From the NCBI GenBank assembly GCA_017871115.1, contig JAFCIZ010000001.1, positions 4,569,501 to 4,633,500 of the forward strand: DNA of 64,000 nt, given 5' to 3'. Source of the stretch: Cunninghamella blakesleeana (Eukaryota > Mucoromycota > Mucoromycetes > Mucorales > Cunninghamellaceae). The position numbers and the translations under genes are program-made. The stretch's first letter is position 1, and the number at the start of each line of letters is the position of its first letter. Under the pieces are notes generated by a model. The model was given only the letters and a program-made list of their open reading frames with translations. It had not been told where the DNA came from and did no database searches. This document shows, one piece after another, positions 43,040 through 55,010 of the stretch.

Positions 43040-43074
<35 letters not shown>

Positions 43075-44056
43075 ACATATATTCTTTTCCTCTCTCCTTT
43101 TTTTATGTTTGATAGGATAACTGTCATCAATTTGCTGATAAATATGTAGAACACGATTTTATCATTATATTTATTGATATGTTACTTTTAAAACCACAAG
43201 TATATCGACATTTACTATTTAATCGAATCTCACAGCCTGGTCATGGGATAGAGGTATATATATATAAACTTCAATACAAAAAGTTCAAGATTTTTAATTC
43301 TAATGTTAATATTAATGTATTTATGATATCGATATTTTTATAGCCCAATGTTTTCAGGTTTGCTATACTTCTTATTTTATTCGAAGTCTGTAAGTTTATT
43401 ATTATTATTATTATCTCTTAATATATATACACATATGTACATATATATATATACATAAAGACAAAAGCTAATATAATATCTTAATCTTCTCTCTTTCTTT
43501 TATATATGTATGTATACACTTCTGTAGATATTAAATGGTTTCGTTTGGAACGTACTTGTGCACAATATAATTCAATTTTTATACAACAACCTCTATATTA
43601 TCAGTATTTATATATACTTGCTTTATGCATATTTGGTAACAGGATATTGAAATACAGAAAAAAAGTAGACATATGATTGAACTAATTTAAATATATATTT
43701 CATTTTTCTTTTTTTAATAGAATTTATTGTTTTTCATTGTTCTACTTGTCTTACATTAAAGTTATATTTTTTCAATCAAAATAAAATCATTCGGTAAATA
43801 GAAATAGTTAATATTAATATTAATAACAACAATAATAATGAAGTTATATTGATATATTACATATATATATATATTTCCCAACTCGATTAGTTACAATTAT
43901 ATTTCTATGGCTTTAGTTATATCAAGTTTTGGGAAAATGTTATTAATTTTAATGGTAATATGGAACTATGAACAATTGGAATATTCTTGGTTAGTTAGTA
44001 TAATTGTCCTTGCATCAAATGTCGAAGCTTTGTCTGGTAATAAAAAAAAGAAAAAT

Positions 44057-44100
<44 letters not shown>

Positions 44101-44323
44101 CAAGGTTAATTTTAGTGGCGATTTTAGCAATACTTAATGTAATTTTTTATAAATAGTTTATCTTAGTCTTTCATACACAAAAACATCACTAATTGTCGCC
44201 GTAGGAATTGCCAGCCGTATATTTGCACAGTATTTCTTTTTATATACCACTTTTATTGATAATGGGTTGGATGAAACGTCTTTTTTGCGTACAAAATGGT
44301 TCAACTTACAAATCCCACTTTAA
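42923..44323 (+). CDS. ARV1: ARV1 sterol/GPI homeostasis protein, seven exons
   Basis: Exons 42923..43006, 43116..43253, 43344..43389, 43528..43635, 43721..43793, 43891..44036 and 44157..44323 give 253 residues. ARV1 is an ER membrane protein needed for sterol distribution and GPI-anchor synthesis. The N-terminal zinc ribbon is PTCVECG...LTSCDNC (two CxxC pairs), followed by the signature FADKYVEHDFIIIFIDMLLLKPQVYRHLLF split here over two motifs, then several hydrophobic helices (FRFAILLILFEV, YLYILALCIFEFIVF, MALVISSFGKMLLILMVIW). No single long ORF shows this gene because exons are short; the shared frame and the ARV homology domain make it secure. Confidence 0.93.
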
Positions 44324-45123
44324 ATAAACAAACAAAGAATACTGGATTGAATGGTTTTTACATATATAATACACGATATAAAATAAGGTTATATTTTATG
44401 AAATAAATGTATTTTATGTGTTTTTTTTTTTTTACAAATTATATATCAATAAAGAAAAAAAAAAAAAAGATATATATGTAATATATATTAATTAAATGAA
44501 GGTGATTGATTTTTTTTGGTTTTTTCAAGAAAAGCAAATATATTTGCCCGCTTTTTTAAAATATCTTATTTATTGATTTATAAAAAAACATGACACTATT
44601 ATTTATAACCTAGCGTTTCTTATATATGCCTTTTAAACTACTTTTTATTAATGAATGTGAATTTAAAATAACATTATTTAAATCCTTACAAGGAGATTCT
44701 ATTATATGATTTAAAATGAAGGACTTTATACTGTAATGTAGAATATATAAGATTTAAATACAAGCTGTAGTTTTTATTTCTTGAAATTAATAAAGATCTA
44801 ATAGATCCTACACTAGTTTTTTTCAACCTTGAATGTCTTCCTCTTTGTTTTTTATAATAACATATAAAACATAATATATATCGGAAGTATATCTAAGAAT
44901 ACAATTTATGTGAATGTAAAGTTGGTTGTAGTAGTCGTTTAAAAAATTGATTTTTTATAAAATTTATGCAAAGTGTAAAAAGGGATCAGCCTTTAAGAAT
45001 AGTCATATAATACAATATATATTTTATTTTAAATCTAATATACTTATAAAACAACCAATAATAATAAAATAATAAAAATAATCTAAATTTACAAGTAAAG
45101 AGTAAACAATATATATATATTAC
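44324..45123. other. Convergent intergenic region
   Basis: 800 bp between the stop codons of ARV1 (+) and the SET-domain gene (-). A/T-rich, no ORF, RNA gene or LTR sequence recognised. Confidence 0.4.
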
Positions 45124-46786
45124 TTATTTCATTTTTCGAAGCTTTTTTGCTCCAGGTTTACGCTTTGCGGGTTGAGTTGGTTTACATTGTTGAATCATAT
45201 CTTCATAATAAGAAATTGACTTTTCAATAATTTTCTTTTCGTTCATTCTACATGTTAAAGCATAATATTCCCGTTTATTTTTTGTCTAAAAAGTGTAAAA
45301 CGAAAAACAAAATACATGGATATATGTTAAAAATCATCATCATCATCATAAAAGTAAGCAAATTTTATAAGCATATTATTTTTTTTTCTTTTACCTTTTT
45401 TCTAGCTTCAAAATCATCTTGTACAGAAGTTGAGTCACCACTTTCATCTAAATAATCTTCATTTCTACGTTCAGAAAGACCTTTGCATACTTGATATATT
45501 GATTTCTTCATTTTCCAGTCATTTGGCCCTTTTTTCTCTTGTGCTAAACCGTCAAAATAGTCTACAGCATTTTGCACATCTTTAGTGAATTTATCAAATT
45601 GTGATTGATCTATAAACATAATATGTAATAAACAAGTAAGGGTGTCTTCGTATAATCCTTCTACATTGGCAAAATAAGATTTTCCTTGACCTTTCTCACC
45701 GCAGCTATCATCGCCATCACAACAATCATTATTGCAGTCATCATCACATTGTTCCTTTTCGTGATCATTACAACCATTACCATGGCCATTATCGCATTTT
45801 TCTTTTTTATCGCCACAACAACCACTATCATGTTGCTCCTTTTCATCCATATATTCATCTTTTTCATCATAATCATGATCTTCTTCGTCTTCATCTTCTT
45901 CATCTTCTTCATCTTCTTCATCTTTAGGGCAAAGTATAGGTTCGTTGATTAAAAAGAATTCCCACCGAGGTCGAGTTTTTTCCATAGCCAATTCTTCCAA
46001 TTCCTCATCAGTTTTATTTTTATTTTCCAATCTTAAATTTTCTTTTGTTACAGCTAAACATAAATCCACTACATGGTCTTCACTAACCGATATATAATCA
46101 TTTTGGTTGTTGTCATAGCAAAATCCATATTTATTAAGTAATGCAATGCTTGGGTGGTCACCATAAGTGTTATAAATTTCCTCTTTTGCTTTGACTGGTT
46201 TATCCAATACCATATCGCAAGTATCTTTTTTATCCTCATCTTCCTCACCATCGTCATTCCAAAAGTTGACACCATTTAATTCTAATTGTTCTAAATCTTC
46301 TAATGGCCCATCACATTCTTCATCATCCTCTTCATCATCCTCTTCTCCATCTTCTTCATTATCAAGATCCATTTCTTCATCTGTCCATCCATCTTCTGGT
46401 CTGCCTTGATTATCATCTCCATCACCTTGTTCAAGGAATGCTAGGTATTGGTGTTCACAATAATCTAGTGCACCACATTGTTCGCATACATCAAAATCCG
46501 TTTCAAAATGAACATGTTCATCACCAGATTTATGATTAAATATATCAGCAAAAGGAACCATAGCATTTCCATGATAGGCATCAACTTCAAATGCTCTGGA
46601 TGCAACTAAGGTTGTAGCTTTTTGAAAATGATCAAATGTAAAGGATTCGCGATTGAAAATATCAGGGTATTTGGCTAATAAAGGTTCAACGATTTCTTCA
46701 TAATCTTCTTTTAAATCTTGCTATATATTTTAAAATAAATAAAAAAATAAACAATCATATAATATGTTTAATTTAAAAAATCCATA

Positions 46787-46832
<46 letters not shown>

Positions 46833-47375
46833 ATTATAATATCTAATTTATGTATTATTATATATTGTTGTTCTTACCAAATCATTATATACAGCATGTT
46901 CCATTTCAGTACCTTTCAATAACTCTTTTTCTTTCTCAGACCAAAAGATAGGTAAGTCTTCGTGAGTACGAAGTGATTGAAGATATCCATACCAAATAGA
47001 TTCAGTCTTTTGAGACATTTCATACATGAGTGCCAAAGCAAGAGAGCAGCCACCTTCAAGAGATTCATCTTCTAAAATATTTGCAATACTTGTTGTCTTT
47101 ATGGATAATATGGCTTCTTTAGGTATTTTTACAACTATAGAAATATATAAAATAAATGATTCATTAATTAATTGAAAAGTTTTTATTTATGTATTTATAT
47201 ATATGCATAAGTATGTGTCTTTATTATTACTTGTTTTCTTGCTTGGAAGTTTTTTTAATGCATATACACCAAATGATCCTTCCGTAATACGGATTTCAAT
47301 ACTTTCTTTGTCATATTCAACTTCATTATCTTTGAACCATTTTAATAAAAGATCAAGTTTTTCTACAGTAGCCAT
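45124..47375 (-). CDS. SET-domain protein lysine methyltransferase with acidic Cys/His-rich insert
   Basis: Complement of 45124..45285, 45395..46720, 46878..47134 and 47231..47375 gives 629 residues. The N-terminus (GSFGVYALKKLPSKKT, then VKIPKEAILSIKTTSIAN) and the SET core (MVPFADIFNHKSGDEHVHF, then EEIYNTYGDHPSIALLNKYGF) match the SETD6/RKM/EFM1 class that methylates ribosomal proteins or elongation factors. A CEQCGALDYCEH zinc-like motif follows NHKSG. Two insertions are unusual: a Glu/Asp run after it, and a 90-residue acidic stretch with about ten Cys and several His (DSGCCGDKKEKCDNGHGNGC...). The C-terminus is Lys/Arg-rich, a possible nuclear signal. Substrate cannot be told from sequence. 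Confidence 0.85.
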
Positions 47376-47682
47376 TTTATTCCTTTATATTAAAAAAAAT
47401 GAAAGAAAGAAAAAGGTAAGAAAAAGGTAAAAAAAATTGAACTCATAAAAAAAAAAATGCTGAACCCTTTTAAGGAAATCAGTGGCTAAGTACAACGTTT
47501 TGACATGTTTTTAGAGTTTAATTTATTAAATACAACGTATAATATAGATTAATAAAAATAATTCGATAGCGTTAAATAATAGCAATAAGTAATAATAGTA
47601 AATAAATATGGGATATATAAATAAATATTAATTAATAAAATAAAAAAAAGGTTTTTTAATAAAATGATTGAATTAGAGAGTA
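47376..47682. other. Intergenic: promoter of the SET gene, 3' of the ArfGAP gene
   Basis: 307 bp, A/T-rich, with purine-rich tracts close to the SET start codon (47397-47440). Nothing else recognised. Confidence 0.4.
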
Positions 47683-50600
47683 TTATTTCTTAATAAGTGA
47701 AGGAGGTAAACTAGAGCGATATATAAGAGATTGTCCTCTAGCAGTGTTTTTCATATTTAAATATTCAATAGCATCATCCAAAATATGTGATCCGTCCATA
47801 CCGATAAGTTCAGAAACCGTTTTTCCACTTGAAGGATCAATGATTCCGGTATCAGCTCCATTTTGGAATAAAAATTCAGCCATTGGAAAAACTCGTTTTT
47901 TTTGCATAATCATATCTACTTTGTTGTCATGAATAGAATTAGTATCATCATTTTTATCGATATTATTAAATTGTGCATCTCTATCCTGAAGTAAAGCTAA
48001 ATGAAAAGCATACAGATAATCTTGGTGTTGATCATTATCATTATCATTATCATTATTGTGATCATTGCTAGTTGCTTGTATTGTATTCATTTTATAACAA
48101 GAATTAACGTTTGCGCCTAATACAATAGCGCGTAAAGCGGCAGGTATATCGTCATCATGTATTGCTTTAAATAAACATAAATTGATATCCATTTTTTCAT
48201 CAGAAGTAATAGGTGGTTCAATAAATGATCGTACTACATATTTTTCTTGGATGTATTGAAGTTTTTTTTCCCTTCTATCTAAAGGTGATATTTTTGTTAT
48301 ATTATCAGATGCAAGAGTAGCTTCCCAGATCTTATTTGATTTTTCATTTCCAATAGATTGTAATAATGCCAAGATATCTGGCGAATAAGATGAGTTATCT
48401 AATGTTAACGATCGTACTTTACTAACATGTGTTCCCATACTACGATGAATACCAGAACATTCTAGTAAACACAAGAATAAATATATAAATAAAATATAAT
48501 AATAATTAAATTAGTAAGAGAAAGTCATTTCAGTATCAATTTCAAATGCAAATTCAATATGTACCATACCTATACATAGAAAGATGCCCAAATTTAAACT
48601 ACACCAGTCAGGATTTTTTTCATTACAATCAGCACAGAAATGATTAGAAGGATCACTTCGAATAATATCCACTACACCATTATTAGAATGCATAGAGGTA
48701 AATATATATTGACCGTTAATAATTGCAGGTGATTTACTACTGTTGCTAATATCACTATCTTTTGATGTACTATGAGTCGAGAGCAAGGACCATCTAAATT
48801 TCTCATTTGGAGATTTCGTGCTACTATTATTGCTGTTATTTGAAGGAGGGGCTATTAAATGGTGCTGGGTCGTAGGTAAAGGTGGGATAGGTATAGGGTC
48901 TTCATCATTTAAAGTAAGAGAAGCTAAATCATTTGTAGAAGGTTGTTTTTTAAGGGAAGCCTTATCGTAGGAATGTATTCCAGAAGCCACACTTCGTAAT
49001 GCTCCACTAAAGGATTTTCGATGAGAACTATTTGATTTTTTCATAGAAACAGAGCTGAGGTCTGTTGTTGATGCTGATGCTGCTGCTACAGATTTTCTTA
49101 ATCTTGATTTTGATTTTGATTTTGAAGGTGTAGGAGATGGAGGTAGAGTAGCGGCATCTAAAAGAGATTCAATATTCATATGCTTTTCATTGGATAGGTC
49201 TTGATCAATATCACTTGGTAAATCTAAAGAGGTGGCTGTTCCATTTAATAAACTTTCAATTGCATTTTGTATTGTGTTAATCCATGATAACATTTCATCT
49301 TGTGAGGTCGCTTGATAAATTCGTCGAAGGTGTGGTGTAATGACTTCGAAAGAAAATCGTCTATCTGCATTTCTAGCTTCACGCACAGTTGCAAATCTAA
49401 GGTTGATTGGTTCAATATGTGATTCTAATAATTTTTTCCAATTACTATATTCATGCAATTTGCCACCGCTTAATACACACCAATATCTATTAGTAATAAT
49501 AATAACAATAATAATAATAGTGATAGTAATAATAATAACAATAATAATAATAGTGAGAGTAATAATAATAATGAAATGAAAATGAAAATCAATTAATAAC
49601 ACTTTTAATTTATCTCTATTATGATTATTATTTTTTATTAATTTATTCTTTATTTATACATTTATAAACTTACTTATGCCAAGCAATACCAGATGGTACT
49701 TCAAATGAATTTGGTTTTAAAGGTTTTGAAGTGGAGAATAAAAATCCTTCTTTACGCCTTTCAGTTAAATCATTATATCTTCTATCTTGTTGTTCTAAAT
49801 CACGTATACCTTGAAACTTATCAAAATCATCTGGTGTTGAATTTATTGGATCAGATGAAGTAGAAGATGAAGGTAATTCATTTATATCTGTCGTTATATC
49901 GTCTGTATATTTTGATTCTAACCATTTTCGTTTTTCAATCCTGTCTTTACTAATTTGTTGTTGTGATTTTGATATCTATAAAATAAACAAATAAAGTAAA
50001 TAAACATATATGGTAAGTATCCTTGAATATTAATAAATTATTTATAATCAATATCTATATTTATCTATCTATATATCGATATACCTCTGCCATAATAGAA
50101 CCCAAATCATCTAAACCTGATTGATGTTGATCTAGATTGTTTGCCATGGTTTTATAAAAAGCATGTTCCTTTTGATGGTAGCTAAGTAAATGAAAAAGTA
50201 CTTCTTGTTCCTTTTTCCCGCCATGTAAATCCACCAAAAAGAAGTAGTAATCAAACCTTACAAGATCAAATCTTCTTTTTTTAAATAAATATTTTGTTTC
50301 AGCTAGTCTTGTATCTGATGCAGAAGTTGAGTTTTTTTGAATTCCCATATATTTAGTCAAAAATGCATAATATTCTTTACTTTCTTCTTCAAATTGTCTT
50401 TTTTTGGTATCAGCCACTTTTAGATCCAATTCATAGAGCTTTGAGAGTGGATCCACTAATAATGATTGCATAGAGTGTTGTAATCTTTCTCTTTCACCCA
50501 ACATAGTTGCCCAAGTGTTTTCTAAATAAGCTGACCATAAAGGTTCTGCTGCAGGTGTATCTTTTAAGGATTGAATCAGAGCTTCATCAGCTGCTAACCA

Positions 50601-50819
50601 CGCTTGTTTGGCTTCTAAAGAGGCTGTTGTTGTTTTGACAAGTCGTTTTAAATATGTTTTTAGTGTACTCGTTCGTCCTTCTAATTCTTTAATAGTTGCT
50701 CTGAATAAAGGGCCGTCTTCAAGATATTGATTTTGATCATCATGATTTATATTACGTTGTAACCAAGATGTATTAAGTAAATCTGTTGTTTGTTGTAATA
50801 TACTATTCGCATCCGTCAT
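47683..50819 (-). CDS. BAR-PH-ArfGAP-ankyrin protein (ACAP/ASAP class)
   Basis: Complement of 47683..48461, 48570..49486, 49674..49975 and 50085..50819 gives 910 residues. It should stimulate GTP hydrolysis by ARF at curved membranes during endocytosis or recycling. Domains in order: coiled BAR-like region (about 1-250), PH domain across the exon 2/3 junction (GIAWHKYWCVLSGGKLHEYS ... MLSWINTIQNAIE), a Ser-rich linker, the ArfGAP zinc finger CADCNEKNPDWCSLNLG then LCIECSGIHRSMGTH with the arginine finger region intact, and ankyrin repeats (LFKAIHDDDIPAALRAI, AEFLFQNGADTGI). The zinc finger is only complete once exons 3 and 4 are joined at G|AA. This protein and the altered ARF at 20729 belong to the same pathway but are far apart. 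Confidence 0.92.
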
Positions 50820-51254
50820 TAAAATATTAAAAGAGGAAAGGAAGGAAAGAAAAGAAAGGAAAAGAAAAAATGGATGATTTAAAGAGAAAAAGAATGAAAA
50901 AAATTAATAAAGAGTTTTTTTTTAAAAAAGGGGAAAAAAAGTTTAAATTTAAGGTTTTTCTAAAAAATTAAAATGGTACATGAGTTGGTCTGACTGTTAA
51001 AGTAAAATAAGGCTGATTATTCATTATCATTACTATGATTTCTATTTATATGATTATGATTACTATTAATATGACCAATATTGATATGAATATTATTAAA
51101 AATATTGTTTATTAAAAAATAATATTATTAAAAGGGTTTTTTTTTATAAATCTATTTATTACATTAAAGGCAGGTAGCATATAAAACTTTTTAATTTTAA
51201 TAGTAAATTATATATATTTGTGAATCTATTTAATATCAAAAAATAATCTCATAT
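50820..51254. other. Intergenic region between ArfGAP and aconitase genes
   Basis: 435 bp. Purine-rich (GGAAAGGAAGGAAAG-like) next to the ArfGAP start, ATT-type repeats in the middle. No gene seen. Confidence 0.4.
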
Positions 51255-54200
51255 TTATGCAGAAGATACTTTTTCTTTAATCAAATTTAAAGCGCTTCCT
51301 TTTTGGAACCATTCAATTTGATCAGCACTCATTGTATGCTTAGCGTCAATAGTGATTTGACTTCCATCCATTTTAGTAACAATTAATTTGACAGGTTTGC
51401 CAGGAGCTATTCCTTTTACACCAGACGTTTCAATGAGATCACCTCCTGAAATTTTTTCCCAGTCATTTTCATCAGCAAATGTTAATGGTAATACACCTTG
51501 CTTTTTCAAATTTGTTTCATGAATACGAGCAAATGATCTAGAAATAATAAGTGGACAACCCAAATAACGCACTTGAAGTGCTGCATGTTCACGAGCAGAT
51601 CCTTCACCATAATTATGCTATCAAAATAAGGAAAAAAAAACAAAAATGATTATTATTATTATTATTAAATAGTGAATTGTATATAATGAATAATAATAAA
51701 TAGTATGTTTTGTAATATAAATTTTGAAAAACGAACTTACATCGGCAACAACCATCCATGGGATGTTTTGTTTTTTATAACTTTTAGCAACTTCAGGAAT
51801 AGAACCATCGGTATCATTGGTGATATCTCGTACAACGTTCACTTTACCATTATCAGCATTTTGAGCGCCAATAAGTGTATTTTCAGCAATGTTTTGTAAA
51901 TGACCTTTGTATTTCAACCATGGACCAGCAGCAGAAATGTGATCAGTTGTGCATTTTCCTTGAACTTTTACAAGAACACGAATACCTTTTAACTCTTCAC
52001 CATCCCAAGCATCAAAAGCATCTAAAACTTGAAGACGATTTGAGGTTGGATTGACTGCGATCTGTACAGAGCTATCAGGGGTAGGAGTAGGAGAAGGAGG
52101 CTCGTATGTTTCACGTCCAGCGTCGAAACCTTGACTAGGAAGATCTTCACCTTGTGGAGGTTGGAATTTGAAAGGATTTCCATTTTTATCAATTAAAGAA
52201 TCTGTCATTGGATTGAATGATAATTTTCCTGAAAATGCCATAGCTGTAACAATCTATAAATATATAAAGATAAACATATAAATAAAAATAATATAATAAA
52301 AATAGTATGCTCGTATTTATATTATATTCATATTTAGTAAAGCTTACATCAGGAGAGGCTAAAAAGTTCATTGTTTTTGGATTACCGTCATTACGACTAC
52401 GGAAGTTGCGATTAAAAGAAGTTAAAATGGCATTTTCTTCACCCTTTTCTTCTTTACGATCCCATTGACCGATACAAGGACCACATGCATTTGCCAAGAC
52501 TTGAGCACCAGCTTTTTCAAAAATAGCTTGTTGACCATCTCGTTCAATGGTAGCACGGATTTGCTCGGAACCAGGGGTTACCAAAAAGCTAGATTTGACA
52601 GATACACCGGCATCAGCAGCTTGTTGAGCAATGGAAGCAGCGCGGGACATATCTTGATAAGAAGAGTTAGTACAACTACCAATTAAACCAGCTGATAATT
52701 CATCTTTCCAATTATTTTCTTTAATAATATCCTTAAATTTACTAAGTGGTGTACTTAAATCAGGTGTGAAAGGTCCATTGATATGAGGTTCTACTTCAGA
52801 TAAATTGATTTCAATGACTTTATCATAACTAGAGCCTTCATCAGCACGTAAGAAGGATTTATTAGCGTCTGCTGCTTGGCTTACTTGAGATCTTCCTGTA
52901 GCATTGAGGTAGGATTGCATACGCTTGGTATAAGGGAATAAAGACGTGGTAGCTCCAACTTCTGCACCCATATTACAAATAGTAGCCATACCAGTGCATG
53001 ATAATGTTTCTACACCTTCACCAAAATATTCGATAATGTGTCCAGTGCCTCCCTTTTTTTTAAAAAATAAAATAAAAATAATGTAACGATATAAAATAGA
53101 AAAAAAGGTATAAATAAAAATATCATGAATATTATATTTTGGTTTATTTAAATAATAGTGTATATATATAATTATTTATTTACCCGAACAGTTAAATCAC
53201 CAGCTAACTTGAGAATAACATCTTTAGGACTTGTCCAAGGTTGTAATTGTCCAGTAAGTTTAACACCAATAACGTTGGGGGCTTTCAACTCCCATGGAAT
53301 ATTAGCCATAGCATCAACAGCATCAGCACCACCAACACCGATAGCAATCATACCCAAACCACCTAATTCAATAATAGTAATACACATTATTTATCATATT
53401 TCTTTTTTTATAATGACCATTATAGCCCCTTTTTACTATTATTATTATTATTATTATTAATGGTATTTAATATAAGTGCTTACCTGCATTAGGAGTATGA
53501 CTATCAGTACCAAGCATCAAACCACCAGGAGCAGCATAGTTTTCTAATACAATTTGATGAATAATACCACTTCCTGGTTTCCAAAAAGCAATACCATATT
53601 TCTTTGCAGCCGATTCTAAAAAGTCAAAAATTTCTTTATTATTTTGGATAGAGGTTTCTACATCTTTATCAGCACCAGCGTTAGCTACAATTAAATGATC
53701 ACAATGAATAGATGAAGGGACGGCTGTAGTAGACATTCCAGATAACATGAATTGTAATATAGCCATTTGTGCAGATGCATCTAAAATAATCACGATAAAT
53801 AAAATAATAAAAAAACACCGATGGTCATATATTCCCACCATAATAAAATAAATAGATAATAATATTGTTTAGTATTATTGAAAACAAATAAATACAGTAA
53901 TATATTTATAATACGCAATTATAGAATATGTACGCAAACCTTACCTTGCATAGCAACACGATCTAAAAATTAGTTTTATATGTTTTATGTGAATATAAAT
54001 ATATAAGTATAAAATCATTATTATTCCTACTTTAACTATAACCTTTTTAATTTTTATTATATATTACTATTTACTACTTACCGGGGGATAATTTTAAATA
54101 GGTTTCACCACGTATAGGAATAGTTTCTTCAGGATTCGTTAAATGAGAATAAACAATTTTTTCAGCTAAAGTTAAAGGACGATTGTTTAAGACACGTCTG

Positions 54201-54490
54201 ACTTTTGATAGATTATCATGTAATTTTTCATATGGAGGAGTAATAGATCGACAGTCTTTTTCAGCAATAGGATTACCAGTACTAGCAAAAGTGCGTGAAC
54301 CATATAAAGACAAGTGTCTCTTTAAGGTGGAGCCAGCCTAATACATGTATATAAGATATATATATATATATATGTAAATGTATATGGACTTAGATATGAC
54401 CTAACTTTACTATTATGCTTTATATTATCATTAATAAGTTACTATTTTATATACCTTTCTAGTATTACGATACAAGAATGCAGAAACCAT
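51255..54490 (-). CDS. ACO1: Aconitate hydratase, mitochondrial
   Basis: Complement of 51255..51617, 51741..52253, 52348..53052, 53184..53362, 53484..53780, 53945..53962, 54082..54337 and 54455..54490 gives 788 residues, close to the about 780 of fungal Aco1. It interconverts citrate and isocitrate in the TCA cycle with a 4Fe-4S cluster. A presequence ([25 protein letters not shown]) is followed by [24 protein letters not shown], a cluster-ligand region [14 protein letters not shown] with [10 protein letters not shown] (two of the three Cys), and the substrate-binding [12 protein letters not shown]. One exon is only 18 nt (DRVAMQ). The acceptor before GGTGHIIEY is a run of A then G, supported by the frame. 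Its cluster may be supplied with help from the NFU1 in this window. Confidence 0.96.
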
Positions 54491-55010
54491 TGTTATTTAT
54501 TGTTCTATTTTATTTATATACAATGTAAGAAAAAAAGAGGGGAAGATAAAAAAAAAAAGAAAGAAAGAAAAAGATAAAAAAATTACTTGTCATTTTTTTT
54601 TATTTCATCTAAAAAAGAAAATGATATCCGATATCTACAAAGCATTTCCATATATAGATTCATGCGGAGATCTGAGAGAATCTTTAATTTTTCTTAAGGA
54701 ACGTTTTTTTTGATTTATATACGCTTTATTAGTTACCATAAAATGTACCATTTTTAAATAAATAAATAAATAAAATTATTTTATTATTATTACTAGAGAT
54801 AAAAACATTAGAATAAAATAAACATGCACACGGTGATAGGGAATATAATAATAATAGTAATAATAAAAATAATTAATATAGAGTTGCCAGCAAATCCCAA
54901 GTGCTTATATATATATATATATATGAAGATATTACACCCAAAAGGAAGGTTAAATTACCATAAAGCGAATTATGAAGTGGAAAATAAAAATATATAAAAA
55001 GGGTGCTTGT
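54491..55010. other. Intergenic: aconitase promoter and 3' end of the CDK gene
   Basis: 520 bp, A/T-rich, with a purine-rich stretch next to the aconitase start (54530-54580) and an AT run (54908-54924). No gene seen. Confidence 0.4.

Noticed and set aside
45661..45952. Met/Lys-rich and Ile/Thr-rich frames over the SET gene
   Set aside because: Shadows of the acidic GAT/GAA-rich insert on other frames.
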